Shown here: piece by piece, positions 9,574-18,712 of the stretch | How positions within the stretch are numbered: the first letter of the stretch is position 1 | Layout of the letters: every line of letters begins with the position of its first letter | Program-made: the position numbers and the translations under genes | Origin: Nocardia suismassiliense | GTDB taxonomy: Bacteria > Actinomycetota > Actinomycetes > Mycobacteriales > Mycobacteriaceae | Assembly (NCBI RefSeq): GCF_900269665.1 | Contig: NZ_LT985361.1 | Span: 236,557 to 300,556 of the forward strand | Length of the DNA: 64,000 nt | Reading direction: 5' to 3' | The notes under the pieces: model-generated | What the model saw: only the letters and a program-made list of their open reading frames with translations | What the model was told of the DNA's origin: nothing | The model's database searches: none

Positions 9574-10149
9574 ATGGGTGTCAGTTTGTCCAAGGGCGGC
9601 AATGTCTCGCTGACCAAGGCGGCGCCTAACCTGACCGCCGTCGCAGTCGGCCTAGGGTGGGACGTACGGACCACCACCGGGGTTGACTTCGACCTCGACG
9701 CCAGCGCGATCGCGACCGGCGCGGACAAGAAGGTCCTCTCGGACCAGCACTTCGTATTCTTCAACAACCTGAAGTCGCCGGAAGGCGCCATCGAGCACGC
9801 CGGCGACAACAAGACCGGTGAGGGCGAGGGCGACGACGAGGTCATCAACGTCGACCTGGCCAACACCCCGCCGACCATCGAGAGCATCTTCTTCCCGGTG
9901 TCGATCTACGACGCCGAGACGCGGCAGCAGTCGTTCGGTCAGGTGCGCAACGCCTACATTCGCGTTGTCGACCGCAGCAACAACGAAGAGCTCGCCCGCT
10001 ACGACCTCACCGAGGACGCCTCGACCGAGACCGCGATGGTCTTCGGCGAGCTGTACCGCAACGGTGCGGAGTGGAAGTTCCGTGCCATCGGTCAGGGCTA
10101 CGCGGCCGGCCTGGCCGGTATCGCCCGCGACTACGGCGTGAACGTCTAA
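9574..10149 (+). CDS. terD: TerD family calcium-binding stress protein
   Basis: A 191-residue, full-length TerD protein. It begins MGVSLSKGGNVSLTK and carries the acidic metal-binding segments VDFDLDASA and GEGEGDDEVINVDL that bind Ca2+ in characterised TerD proteins. The C terminus has ELYRNGAEWKFRAIGQGY, the most conserved TerD signature. AAAGGGA precedes the ATG at good spacing. TerD proteins form cytoplasmic or membrane-associated complexes with TerC in tellurite, phage and other envelope stress responses. Divergent from the metabolite operon and followed by a strong hairpin, so it may be expressed more highly than the genes beyond. Confidence 0.96.
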   Translation: MGVSLSKGGNVSLTKAAPNLTAVAVGLGWDVRTTTGVDFDLDASAIATGADKKVLSDQHFVFFNNLKSPEGAIEHAGDNKTGEGEGDDEVINVDLANTPPTIESIFFPVSIYDAETRQQSFGQVRNAYIRVVDRSNNEELARYDLTEDASTETAMVFGELYRNGAEWKFRAIGQGYAAGLAGIARDYGVNV

Positions 10150-10165
10150 AGCACACTTCACCACA

Positions 10166-10195
10166 AGCAGGGGGCCTGGTGACGGGCCCCCTGCT
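10166..10195 (+). terminator. Strong hairpin after terD
   Basis: A perfect 11-base stem (AGCAGGGGGCC at 10166-10176 with its complement at 10185-10195) around an eight-base loop, 17 bases after the terD stop. There is no U-tract, which is common for actinobacterial terminators. It probably ends or attenuates terD transcription before the membrane-protein gene. Confidence 0.75.
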
Positions 10196-10359
10196 CGTGC
10201 GCCCGGTCTCCGGATGCGCGGGAACCCTGCTGCATGCAGGATCGTTGGACAAGCAAGGGTTCTCCGGCCACGCTGGTAGCAGCGGCGCCAACTCGGTTCA
10301 ATCAGACAAGCGCTCGGACGGATAACTCGTCCGGTCGACGCAAACGAAAGGTCCCCCGC

Positions 10360-11460
10360 GTGGTCGTGCGCATTTTCGGCATGTCGATCGTCGTGACAGT
10401 GCTGTCGCTGGTCGTCGCCTTCCTGTACGGCGGGCCAACGGCGTTGGCGCTGGTCTTGATCCTCGGCATCCTCGAAGTATCGCTGTCCTTCGACAACGCC
10501 GTCATCAACGCGACGGTGCTGCAGCGGATGAGCGAGTTCTGGCAACGGATCTTCCTTACCGTCGGCATCCTGATCGCCGTGTTCGGTATGCGCCTGGTCT
10601 TCCCGCTGGCGATCGTCTGGATCACCGCGGGGCTGAACCCGGTGAAGGCGTTCGACCTGGCGCTCAATCCCCCCGAGGGCGACGCGGCGTACTTCCCGAA
10701 CGGCGAGCCGAGCTACGAAACGCTGCTCACCGACGCGCATCCGCAGATCGCCGCGTTCGGTGGCATGTTCCTGCTGCTGCTGTTCCTCAACTTCATCTTC
10801 GAAGAGCGCGAGATCACCTGGCTGTCCTGGCTGGAGCGTCCGCTCGCCCGATTCGGCAAGCTCGACATGCTCTCGGTGGTCGTCGCGTCCATCGGCCTGG
10901 TGCTCACCGCGGAACTGCTCACCCCCGACGACAAGCGCTCGACCGTGCTGCTCGCAGGCCTGCTCGGCATGGTGGTCTACATCGTGGTGGACGGGCTCGG
11001 CTCGATGTTCCACACCGAGGAGCACGTGGGTGACGGGCCGTCGGAGCTGGTCAAGGCCACGGGTAAGGCCGGGTTCTTCCTGTTCCTCTACCTCGAGGTG
11101 CTCGACGCGTCGTTCTCCTTCGACGGTGTGATCGGCGCGTTCGCCATCACCGCCGACCCGATCATCATCGCGCTCGGCCTCGGTCTGATCGGCGCCATGT
11201 TCGTCCGGTCGATCACTGTGTACCTGGTGCGCAAGGGCACGCTGGCGGAGTACGTGTACCTCGAGCACGGCGCGCACTGGGCGATCGGCGCGCTGGCGGT
11301 CATCCTGTTCGTCTCGATCGGCGTGCACGTCAACGAGCTCGTCACCGGCCTGGTCGGTGTCGCGTTCATCGGTGCCGCGTTCATCTCCAGCATCCTGCGC
11401 AATCGCCGCGAGGACGACAAAGAAGTGGAGAGCGAACGAGAGCCGACCCCGGTAGGCTGA
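10360..11460 (+). CDS. DUF475/TerC-like integral membrane protein
   Basis: A 366-residue membrane protein with about eight or nine predicted spans. It has the paired acidic motifs of the TerC superfamily: EVSLSFDNAV in an early helix and EVLDASFSFDGVIGAF in the second half, plus a FIFEER motif after the third span region. These conserved Asp/Glu residues within helices suggest divalent-cation handling; recent work links TerC-type proteins to Mn2+ or Ca2+ export. The GTG at 10360 is favoured by GAAAGG at 10346-10351; the longer upstream frame lacks a good ribosome site and is soluble. Located between two terD genes, it is the likely membrane partner of the Ter complex. Confidence 0.88.
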   Translation: MVVRIFGMSIVVTVLSLVVAFLYGGPTALALVLILGILEVSLSFDNAVINATVLQRMSEFWQRIFLTVGILIAVFGMRLVFPLAIVWITAGLNPVKAFDLALNPPEGDAAYFPNGEPSYETLLTDAHPQIAAFGGMFLLLLFLNFIFEEREITWLSWLERPLARFGKLDMLSVVVASIGLVLTAELLTPDDKRSTVLLAGLLGMVVYIVVDGLGSMFHTEEHVGDGPSELVKATGKAGFFLFLYLEVLDASFSFDGVIGAFAITADPIIIALGLGLIGAMFVRSITVYLVRKGTLAEYVYLEHGAHWAIGALAVILFVSIGVHVNELVTGLVGVAFIGAAFISSILRNRREDDKEVESEREPTPVG

Positions 11461-11486
11461 TTTTCGGCAGGCAGCCGAATACTCGT

Positions 11487-11523
11487 GCGGCAGCGGCCAC
11501 TCCCTCGGGAGGACCGCTGCCGC
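11487..11523 (+). terminator. Hairpin between the DUF475 gene and the second terD gene
   Basis: A 10-base perfect stem (GCGGCAGCGG at 11487-11496 with CCGCTGCCGC at 11514-11523) enclosing a smaller CTCC/GGAG stem. It begins 26 bases after the stop and ends 27 bases before the next ATG, so it may terminate transcription or act as a leader structure for the second terD. Confidence 0.6.
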
Positions 11524-11550
11524 TCCCATTTCTCTAGGGGGATCACGCCG

Positions 11551-12174
11551 ATGGCGAACGACAGCAACGCCGGTGGGGTCAACCTGTCCAAGGTGACCCT
11601 GTCGAAGGCGACACCCAGCATCAACCTCACCAAACCGGGTGAGCAGCAAGGCAACATGCGGGTCAACCTGAACTGGTCCACCGGTTCGAAGGGTTTCTTC
11701 CGCAGGTCCAAGCCGGTCGATCTCGACCTCGGCTGTCTCTACGAACTGGCCAACGGCAACAAGGGTGTCGTGCAGGCGGTCGGCAACAATTTCGGTGCAC
11801 TCGACACCGAGCCGTTCATCGCGCTCGACGGTGACGACCGCAGCGGCAACGCGGCCGGCGGTGAGAATATGCACATCAATCTCGCACGGCCCGAACTATT
11901 CCGGCGCATTCTGATCTTCGCCTTCATCTACGAGGGCGTGCCGAACTGGGCCGCCGCCGACGGTGTGGTCACCCTCTTCCCGACCTCCGGCCCGCAGATC
12001 GAGGTCCGGCTCGACTCCCCCGTGGACGGTGCCCGCTCCTGCGCCATCGCGCTGCTGCAGAACCAAGGCAGCGGCATCACGGTGCACCGTGAGGTGCACT
12101 ACATCAACGGGGCGCAGAAAGAGATCGACGAGGCCTACCGCTGGGGCATGAACTGGCACAGCGCTCGTAAGTAG
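11551..12174 (+). CDS. TerD-family protein, divergent paralogue
   Basis: A 207-residue TerD-domain protein. It starts with an unstructured Ser/Thr/Lys stretch (VNLSKVTLSKATPSINLTK) that echoes the TerD N terminus, then has NLNWSTGSKG, VDLDLGCLYEL, the acidic FIALDGDDRSG segment and a C-terminal GAQKEIDEAYRWGMNW. It resembles TerA/TerF-like tellurium-resistance proteins more than canonical TerD, with Trp replacing some usual positions. AGGGGG at 11536-11541 precedes the ATG at 11551. As the last Ter gene on this strand it likely joins TerD and the DUF475 protein in one complex (inference). Confidence 0.85.
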   Translation: MANDSNAGGVNLSKVTLSKATPSINLTKPGEQQGNMRVNLNWSTGSKGFFRRSKPVDLDLGCLYELANGNKGVVQAVGNNFGALDTEPFIALDGDDRSGNAAGGENMHINLARPELFRRILIFAFIYEGVPNWAAADGVVTLFPTSGPQIEVRLDSPVDGARSCAIALLQNQGSGITVHREVHYINGAQKEIDEAYRWGMNWHSARK

Positions 12175-12311
12175 AACACCCCCTTTCACGCGCGATAGAC
12201 CGTTTCACCAGCGCGTTCGGTGGACATTCAGACCACGTTCAGTCGACTCCAGATGCTGTAGGAGATCGATCGCCGGTACTGCGGCGCTCCGACGTGAACT
12301 GGAGGAAACCC

Positions 12312-13028
12312 ATGACCACCACCCCGAATGTGCTGCTCGTGCACGGCGCCTGGGCCGACGGGTCCAGCTGGAACAAGGTGATCGAGCGCCTGCTCGACCA
12401 GGGCTTCGGCACCGTGGTCGCCAGCCAGCTGCCGCTGCGCGGCTTCGCCGACGACGTCGCCGCGGTCACCCGCGATCTGGACGCGCTGACCGGTCCGACG
12501 ATCCTGGTCGGCCACTCCTACGGCGGTGCCGTGATCAGCCAGGCGGGCGCGGGTCGCGCCGACGTCACCGGGCTGGTGTTCGTCGCCGCCTACGCCCCCA
12601 CCGCGGGCCAGTCCGCCTTCCAGATCAACCAGGAATTCGGTCAGGACCTGCCCAGCGGCGCGGACCTGGTGAACATCGGCGCCGAGGACATCCCGGATCT
12701 GATCATCGCCCGCGACCGCTACCACGCCGACTTCGCCGCCGACGCCGACCCGCGCGAGGCCGCGCTGCTCGCCGCCACCCAGAAGCCGACTTCGGTGCTG
12801 TCGCTTGCCGGTTCGGGCACCGCGACGCCCGCGTGGCAGACGCTGCGGCACAACACCTGGTACCAGATCTCCGAGTTGGACGCGATGATCCACCCGGACC
12901 TGGAGACCAAGATGGCCTACCAGGTGGCCACCGAGGATCACATCGTTTCGCTGGCCACCGGGCACGCCTCGATGATCACCCAGCCGGACGCCATCGCCGA
13001 GCTGATCGCGCGGGCCGCCGGTCGGTAA
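12312..13028 (+). CDS. Alpha/beta hydrolase
   Basis: A 238-residue soluble alpha/beta hydrolase. The N terminus has VLLVHGAWADGSSW (oxyanion HGxW), the nucleophile elbow is GHSYGG, and GHASMITQPDAIAEL near the C terminus holds the likely catalytic His. This pattern is common in actinobacterial esterase-like proteins related to salicylate esterase or EstC. GGAGGA at 12301-12306 gives a strong ribosome site. The substrate cannot be inferred from the neighbours. The gene converges on the large SARP-type regulator. Confidence 0.88.
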   Translation: MTTTPNVLLVHGAWADGSSWNKVIERLLDQGFGTVVASQLPLRGFADDVAAVTRDLDALTGPTILVGHSYGGAVISQAGAGRADVTGLVFVAAYAPTAGQSAFQINQEFGQDLPSGADLVNIGAEDIPDLIIARDRYHADFAADADPREAALLAATQKPTSVLSLAGSGTATPAWQTLRHNTWYQISELDAMIHPDLETKMAYQVATEDHIVSLATGHASMITQPDAIAELIARAAGR

Positions 13029-13057
13029 AGCCGGACCACCCGACATCCCGGTCCACG

Positions 13058-16000
13058 TCAGCCGGTGGGCAGGCTGCCGGCTGACGGGATGCGCGCCGTC
13101 GCGCCGAGCAGATCGCCGATGAGTTCGAGATACCTTGTCGCGCCGATGGTTTCGGCATGCGAGCGGGCCTCCCAGCGCAGCTCGACGGCCCGCTCCGGGT
13201 CACCGCTGTCGTGCCGGACCGCGGCGAGTTCCAGCAGCGCCGGGATCAGCTCGACCGGCGAGTCGTAGCGGCGCAGCAGGCCGACGGCCCGGTCCAGCAG
13301 CTCCGCGTCCACACCGCCCGGCGCGGCGGAAGCCATGGCGCGCAAGGCCCTTCCGATGGTGCCGGGGGTATCCCACTGTTCGGCCAGTTCGAGTTCCGCG
13401 GCGGCCAGTTCGCGGGCCTGCGCGCGCTCGCCGAGGCGCACCAGTTCCATGGCCGCGGAACTGCGCCACGGGATGTGGGCCGGGTTGCGGATGCCCACCG
13501 CGCCGACGCGGCGCCCACAGTCCAGGAAGTGCGCGATCGCCTGGCGGGAATCGCCGCGGGCGGCACACAGCAGACCCTTGACGTGGATGACCACGGTCCA
13601 CTCCCAGGTTTCGGGGTTGGCGTGCTCGGTCACGCTGTCGAGCCACTGCTCGGCCTCGGTCAGGCGGCCGAGCCCGAGCAGGGCGTGCGCGTACTGGGCG
13701 ACCAGTGCCAGCGGTGGCCGGATGGACTCGTCACCCAGCGTGCCGACGGTCGGTGCGACCTCGCGCAGCACCCGGCGGTAGTCGCCGCAGCGCAGCAACA
13801 CCTCGGAGTGCAGGATGAGGCGGTAGACGTCGATGGTGCCGAAGTGGTGGTCCTTGCGCTGTTCGCTGAGTCGCCTGGCCAGCGCGAGGTCGCCGGACCA
13901 CATGGACAGGTGCGCCAGCAGGCCGATCAGCTGCTGCGGCAACACTTCCCAGCCGCGGGCCGGATCGGGTTCGGCGGGGAAGCGGGCGAGGGTTTCGAAC
14001 GCGGTGTGCCGCACGCGGAAGGCGTCGTCCCAGGTGAGTATCGCGGTGGTGATCTGATCGGTCGATTCGGCGCCGCGCAGTGCGGCGACGTAGTCGCGCC
14101 ACGAGGCCGAGGTCAATCCGGCAACCGCCCAGGATGCAGCGCGGATACTTTTGGCCGCCAACGGGTTTCGTTCCGCTGTCTCGGCGAGTACCTCGTCCAG
14201 CAGCGCCATCGCCGCGCCGGACTGCCAGCGCGTCGACATCGTCCAGGCCAGTGGAATGAGCGCGGTCGGCGCGACCTCACGCGTGCGCTGACTGTGCAGC
14301 GCCTCCTCCAGGTGTGCGCGGGCCGCCGCCGGGTTGGTCCACAACTCCAGCTGGCCTAGCCGGACGAGAATGTCGTCGCGGCCGGTGGGCGCGGTGATCC
14401 GCAACGCCGCCGCCAAATGGCGCACGGCATCGATGATCAGGCCGTGACGCAAGCATTCTTCTGCCGCGTCCAACAGCACCACCGTCCACCGCGCGTACTG
14501 CACGCCGACCAGATCACGGAGATAAGCCGCGACCTGTCTGGCCGAGTAGCCTGCGCTGCGCGCCTGTTCGGCGGCGGCGATCCGGATCCGGTCCGTGTCC
14601 TCGCGACCGCCGAGCCAGCGAATCGTGTTGCCGATCAAGGGATGACGGAACACCGGGGGCGTCACCGAAGTCAAAATGCCTGAGGCGGCGAGTAGTTCGC
14701 AGCGGTGCTGGATCACGCCGGCCGGTTCGTCACAGGCGGCAGCGAGCACCTCGATGGTCGGCGCCACATCCGCCAGCACGGCGAGGGCGCGCAGCATGGC
14801 GACCCCGTGCGGGGAGTATCGGCCGAGCAGTCGGCTGATCGAGCGCGAATAGCAGCCCTCCGGTAGATATTCCGGGATGCGGTCGTGGTCACGCAGCGCG
14901 ACCAGGTCGGTGATCAACGCGCCGGCCAGCAGCGGAATATCCGCCGTCACCTGCTGAATATCCGCGGCCAGTCCTGGCGGGCACGTTGTCCCGGTCCGCC
15001 GTTCGTACAGTCCCTCGATCGCCGCCACGCTGAGCCCACTCGGCCGCAAGATCGCGACGGCGAGCGGCTCCAGCCGCGCGTGCAGATCGAGAATCGCAGG
15101 CTCCCAGGGACGTTCGTCCAATGCCAGCACCAGCAGCACCCGCATCCGACGTAGCCGCGGCGCCACCGCCGTCAGCACCCGCGCCGAGCGCTCGTCCAGG
15201 TGCTCGCCACCGTCCACCAGCACCACGTGCAACCCCGCCGACGAATCCTGAATCAGCTTGGCATGCAACGTTTCCACCAGCCGAGCATCGGAGTCCTGCG
15301 CCGACACTTCGATCCCCAGCAGCTCCGTGATCGCCCCCAGCGGCGGCGCACCGTCCCACAGATCCACGCGCCGTGCATCAGGCACCCGGCGCGCCAACTC
15401 GTCGAGCAGCTGCGTCTTCCCGAAGCCCGGCCGCCCCGAAATCACCACCAACCCACCGCTACCCGCAGTGGCCCGCTCGGTCCACGCCGCGATCCGCGTC
15501 AGCTCCTGGTCGCGTTCGAACACCAGTGGCGCTGCGGAATCAGGTTTCTGCACTGGTGCCAGGACGGGTGCCGATGGTGGTGTTACCGGCCGTGTCACGC
15601 CCGGTGCCGATGCCGATGCGACCGGCGATGTCGACGCCGTTGCAGGTGCAATCGTCCACGTAGGGGCTGCTGGCGGTGTGGGCATCGGTGCTGATCCGAC
15701 CGCCGACGGTCCCGCTATCGGCACCGCGGCTGCCGATGTCGGGTCCGCTACTGGTGCTGGTGCCAGTGGCGATGATGGTGCCTGCGGTGTCGATGCTGGT
15801 GGCGATGCCGGTGCTGGTGCTGGTGCTGGTGCTGCCGGTGATGGTGTCGATGGCGGTACTGGTGCCGGCGGTGTCGCCGTTGCCAGTGGTGCTGGTGCCG
15901 CAACGGAAGTCGGCGTCGGGGATGTCGACGTCGGTGCCGGAGTGGGAGTCGGAGTCGGAGTCGGAGTCGGAGCAGCCGACGACGCCGGTGCCGCCTGTGT

Positions 16001-17080
16001 TGGCGTGGGCAACGACGCTGGTGCAGGCCACAGCGCGGACACCATCGCGAGTCGATGTTCAGCGCCGGGCGGAAGCGATGCCGACTCCCTTACCCAAGCG
16101 GTGTCCGAAAGCCGCTGTGCAGCGGTATCTTCCGGAGTCTCAGCGGTCCGAGCGGGCACACCAGCAGACCCAGTCTGTCGCGTAAATCGCTGCACGACAA
16201 CGGCATTCGAGTCACCAGCCACCTCATCCGCACGTGGTTCGGCGGCCGGCTTTAGTTGACTCTCGGCGTGCGGTCGTTGAGGTGCCCGGTTCACCAGGAC
16301 CTCGCCGGACAGGATCTGGGTATGCAGGGCGCGAAGTTGCTCCCCCGGTTCGACGCCCAGCTGATCCACCAGCAAGTTACGCGTCTCCCGGTAGACGTCG
16401 AGCGCCTCGGACTGACGCCCGCGGGCGTACAGCGCGCGCATCAGCACCACGCGTGGGCGTTCGCGCAGTGGGTGTTCCGCCGTGAGTACCCGCAGGCGAT
16501 CGATCACCTCATCGGAACGGCCGAGTGCCACAGCGACATCGAGGCTGTCCTCCACCACGGCGAGCCGACGCTCGGCCAGTGCCGTGCGTTGGCGTTCGGC
16601 GAACGGGCCGGGCAGTCCGGCGAGCGGTTCGCCGGAATACAGGGCGAGGGCCTGCGCGTAGCGGTTTTCGGCTCGCGCCCAATCGCCGGCTTCGCGGGCG
16701 CGGCCCGCTTCGCCGGCCAACCGGTCGAACACGCCGAGATCGGTCTGCTCGTCCGCGATCCGCAGCTGATATCCGCCGTGCCCGGACAGCAGCAGCACCG
16801 GCGGCGTGCGTGGCTTACGGTCCGGCTCGAGGATGCGGCGCAGCGCGGACACGTAGGTCTGGATCACGCCGACCCCGCTGGCCGGCGGCACGCCGTCGTA
16901 CAGCGCGGCGAGCAGGCTCGACGCCGAGACCCACTGCCGCCGCCGGAAGGCCAGCACGCACAGCACGGTCCGGCGCTGCGGCGGGCCGAGCGGCAGGATC
17001 TGCTCGCCACGGTGCGCTTCCACGCCGTTGAGCAGCGTCAACCGCACCGCGGGCGGCGAGCCCGCGACCGCCTGATCCAT
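13058..17080 (-). CDS. SARP/BTAD-type transcriptional regulator with NTPase domain
   Basis: A large regulator of about 1340 residues. The first 90 residues form an OmpR-type winged helix, followed by a bacterial transcriptional activation domain to about residue 260 (VFDRLAGEAGRAREAGDW to EPGEQLRALHTQIL). A disordered linker of roughly 170 residues, made of Pro, Ala, Thr and Ser, follows. The NTPase domain begins around 520 with VFERDQELTRI, has Walker A GRPGFGKT and Walker B VVLVDGG. The C-terminal half is a helical TPR-like region, and no LuxR HTH is seen. Such proteins usually activate secondary metabolism. ATG 17080 is chosen; GTG 17098 is possible. Confidence 0.86.
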   Translation of the reverse strand: MDQAVAGSPPAVRLTLLNGVEAHRGEQILPLGPPQRRTVLCVLAFRRRQWVSASSLLAALYDGVPPASGVGVIQTYVSALRRILEPDRKPRTPPVLLLSGHGGYQLRIADEQTDLGVFDRLAGEAGRAREAGDWARAENRYAQALALYSGEPLAGLPGPFAERQRTALAERRLAVVEDSLDVAVALGRSDEVIDRLRVLTAEHPLRERPRVVLMRALYARGRQSEALDVYRETRNLLVDQLGVEPGEQLRALHTQILSGEVLVNRAPQRPHAESQLKPAAEPRADEVAGDSNAVVVQRFTRQTGSAGVPARTAETPEDTAAQRLSDTAWVRESASLPPGAEHRLAMVSALWPAPASLPTPTQAAPASSAAPTPTPTPTPTPAPTSTSPTPTSVAAPAPLATATPPAPVPPSTPSPAAPAPAPAPASPPASTPQAPSSPLAPAPVADPTSAAAVPIAGPSAVGSAPMPTPPAAPTWTIAPATASTSPVASASAPGVTRPVTPPSAPVLAPVQKPDSAAPLVFERDQELTRIAAWTERATAGSGGLVVISGRPGFGKTQLLDELARRVPDARRVDLWDGAPPLGAITELLGIEVSAQDSDARLVETLHAKLIQDSSAGLHVVLVDGGEHLDERSARVLTAVAPRLRRMRVLLVLALDERPWEPAILDLHARLEPLAVAILRPSGLSVAAIEGLYERRTGTTCPPGLAADIQQVTADIPLLAGALITDLVALRDHDRIPEYLPEGCYSRSISRLLGRYSPHGVAMLRALAVLADVAPTIEVLAAACDEPAGVIQHRCELLAASGILTSVTPPVFRHPLIGNTIRWLGGREDTDRIRIAAAEQARSAGYSARQVAAYLRDLVGVQYARWTVVLLDAAEECLRHGLIIDAVRHLAAALRITAPTGRDDILVRLGQLELWTNPAAARAHLEEALHSQRTREVAPTALIPLAWTMSTRWQSGAAMALLDEVLAETAERNPLAAKSIRAASWAVAGLTSASWRDYVAALRGAESTDQITTAILTWDDAFRVRHTAFETLARFPAEPDPARGWEVLPQQLIGLLAHLSMWSGDLALARRLSEQRKDHHFGTIDVYRLILHSEVLLRCGDYRRVLREVAPTVGTLGDESIRPPLALVAQYAHALLGLGRLTEAEQWLDSVTEHANPETWEWTVVIHVKGLLCAARGDSRQAIAHFLDCGRRVGAVGIRNPAHIPWRSSAAMELVRLGERAQARELAAAELELAEQWDTPGTIGRALRAMASAAPGGVDAELLDRAVGLLRRYDSPVELIPALLELAAVRHDSGDPERAVELRWEARSHAETIGATRYLELIGDLLGATARIPSAGSLPTG
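15811..15834 (+). repeat. Hexamer tandem repeat, four GTGCTG units
   Basis: Four perfect GTGCTG units lie inside the linker of the SARP-type regulator, encoding Ala/Pro-rich sequence on the minus strand. Length changes in steps of six keep the frame. Confidence 0.9.
15945..15972 (+). repeat. Hexamer tandem repeat, GGAGTC units
   Basis: Four perfect GGAGTC units, with degenerate flanking copies, encode the alternating Thr-Pro run of the regulator linker on the minus strand. Slippage would change linker length without breaking the frame. Confidence 0.9.
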
Positions 17081-17156
17081 CCGTTTCCACCGCCTCACTC
17101 CGACCTGGCCCGACCAGGGTAAGCGGACCGGCGTCCACCCGAAACGGCCCGGGTGG

Positions 17157-18542
17157 TCAGCCGACCGAGATCAGTGCGCCGGGCGCGAACCGCGGCACCG
17201 GCGGCGGCACCGGCCGGTAACCGCGCGGCCGCGCCCGCAGAAACAGAAAGAACAGCGCGACCAGCAGCACCGCCCTGCCCCACACCCCGAACTGCACGAC
17301 CTTTTCCATATTTTCCCAGGGCAGGCCGGAACCCAGCGCGTAGAAGTACCGGAAAACGCCGATCCCGAGGGCGGCGTCAGCGACGAAGTAGGCCACGATC
17401 GCCGCCCACGGCACCTCGAGCAGCACCAGGAACGGCACCAGCCACAACGTGTACTGCGGTGAATGCACCTTGTGGAACAGCAGGAATCCGCACAGCATCG
17501 CACCGCTCACGCCGACCCACGGGAACACCTTGGTGGCGAGGTATCGCTTCCAGCCGAGCCACATCGCGAGTGCGAACGCGGCGAGCACCAGGGTCGGTGA
17601 GGCGATCGACACCACCTGCTGGAACAGGGCCTCGCTCTGCGTGTCCGGCCCGAACAGCGGCCGAAGTCCCCAGTACCAGATCGAATTCGTGGTGATGTCG
17701 GCCTGCCGCAGCTGCTGGAAGGTGATCGAGGCCCGCCACCCCTCGTACCCGGCCAGCGCGAACGGCAGGTTCACCGCGATCACCGTGCCGATCGCCGCGC
17801 CCGCCGTCAGCAGCGCGCCACGCACGTCCAGGCCGGTGTCGTCGCGGTCGCGTTCGACACCACCGGTGAGCACGTAGGCCAGTAGCGGCAATACGAAAAT
17901 GCCGGGGTACAGCTTCAAACAGAACCCGAGACCCAGCAGCACCGCGGCCACCATGCCCCTGGTGCGCAACGAGTATCGGGTCCAGGTCGCGATCACGTAC
18001 ACCGCGGCGACCGCCGTGCACACCACCGGGAGTTCCCAGTTGTGGAAGGCATAGAGCACCAGCGGCGGTCCCGCCGCCCACAGCAGCGCGGCGCGGCCCG
18101 CGAGCCGGGCCAGCATCCAGGCGGTCAGCAGCGCGAACGGCGCGAGCAGAAGCGCGGAGTGCCGCAGGAACTCGGCATCGTTGTGCGCGCCGAGCGCACC
18201 AAGCCACATCAGCGCGCCGCTGAGCACCGGGTATTCGACCGCCCCGCCGACCAGCGTGCCGTCGTCGGTGATGCCACCGTGCACATACGGAAAGACGTGC
18301 TCGTTGATGTCGCGACCCAGCCAAAGGAACTGGATATCGGAGTAGCAGACATCCGAATCCTTGCTGACATCGAATACCGTACTGCGACCGTCGGCCGTGA
18401 ACGGCGCTCCCGCACACCGCGCCTTGTTCGCATATCCGAGCGCCAGCGTGAGCCCGCACAGTATGAGCACGACCGCCGCCAGCGCCACGCGACGAGTCAC
18501 GCGGCGCGCGATCAGGTCGCTGATGGCGGGTCCGGTCGGCAT
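17157..18542 (-). CDS. GT87-family (DUF2029) membrane mannosyltransferase-like protein
   Basis: A 461-residue polytopic protein with about ten to twelve hydrophobic spans. After the first span it has an extracytoplasmic loop with two Cys residues (NKARCAG, SDVCYSD) and the WLGRDINEHVFPY region; an Asp in SDIQF fits the catalytic position of GT-C enzymes. A KLYPGIFVLP motif is characteristic of polyprenyl-phosphate mannosyltransferases of the GT87 family such as PimE. In mycobacteria a protein of this class sits just upstream of rpsF (Rv0051 position). ATG 18542 has AGGGTGG upstream; GTG 18551 is an alternative. A role in lipoglycan or arabinogalactan assembly is inference. Confidence 0.82.
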   Translation of the reverse strand: MPTGPAISDLIARRVTRRVALAAVVLILCGLTLALGYANKARCAGAPFTADGRSTVFDVSKDSDVCYSDIQFLWLGRDINEHVFPYVHGGITDDGTLVGGAVEYPVLSGALMWLGALGAHNDAEFLRHSALLLAPFALLTAWMLARLAGRAALLWAAGPPLVLYAFHNWELPVVCTAVAAVYVIATWTRYSLRTRGMVAAVLLGLGFCLKLYPGIFVLPLLAYVLTGGVERDRDDTGLDVRGALLTAGAAIGTVIAVNLPFALAGYEGWRASITFQQLRQADITTNSIWYWGLRPLFGPDTQSEALFQQVVSIASPTLVLAAFALAMWLGWKRYLATKVFPWVGVSGAMLCGFLLFHKVHSPQYTLWLVPFLVLLEVPWAAIVAYFVADAALGIGVFRYFYALGSGLPWENMEKVVQFGVWGRAVLLVALFFLFLRARPRGYRPVPPPVPRFAPGALISVG

Positions 18543-18662
18543 GAGCACCACCCTAAGCGGCGAGGTATATCAACGTCCGCGTTCCCTCGCCGACGGGATC
18601 GATTTCGGTGGTCAGGGGCGGTTCATGTAGCCTTGTCGGGGTGCTGACGCAACGACCCTCCT

Positions 18663-18705
18663 GCCACGGAGAGCCCGTGGCCGTTTCCTAGTCCACAGGA
18701 GGTGA
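18663..18705 (+). promoter_or_regulatory. rpsF leader hairpin and strong Shine-Dalgarno
   Basis: A seven-base perfect hairpin (GCCACGG at 18663-18669, CCGTGGC at 18675-18681, five-base loop) lies 31 bases before the rpsF start and is followed by AGGAGGTGA at 18697-18705, fully complementary to the 16S 3' end. S6:S18 leader RNAs that give autoregulation are known upstream of rpsF in many bacteria and use CCG-containing hairpins; this one might be such an element, but the match is only general. Confidence 0.4.
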
Positions 18706-18712
18706 TTGGTCC

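Noticed and set aside
9652..11874. Long minus-strand open frame of about 740 codons
   Set aside because: It runs antisense to terD and the DUF475 gene, both with clear family matches, and its residues (runs of His, Arg, Asp) are typical of GC-rich antisense frames.
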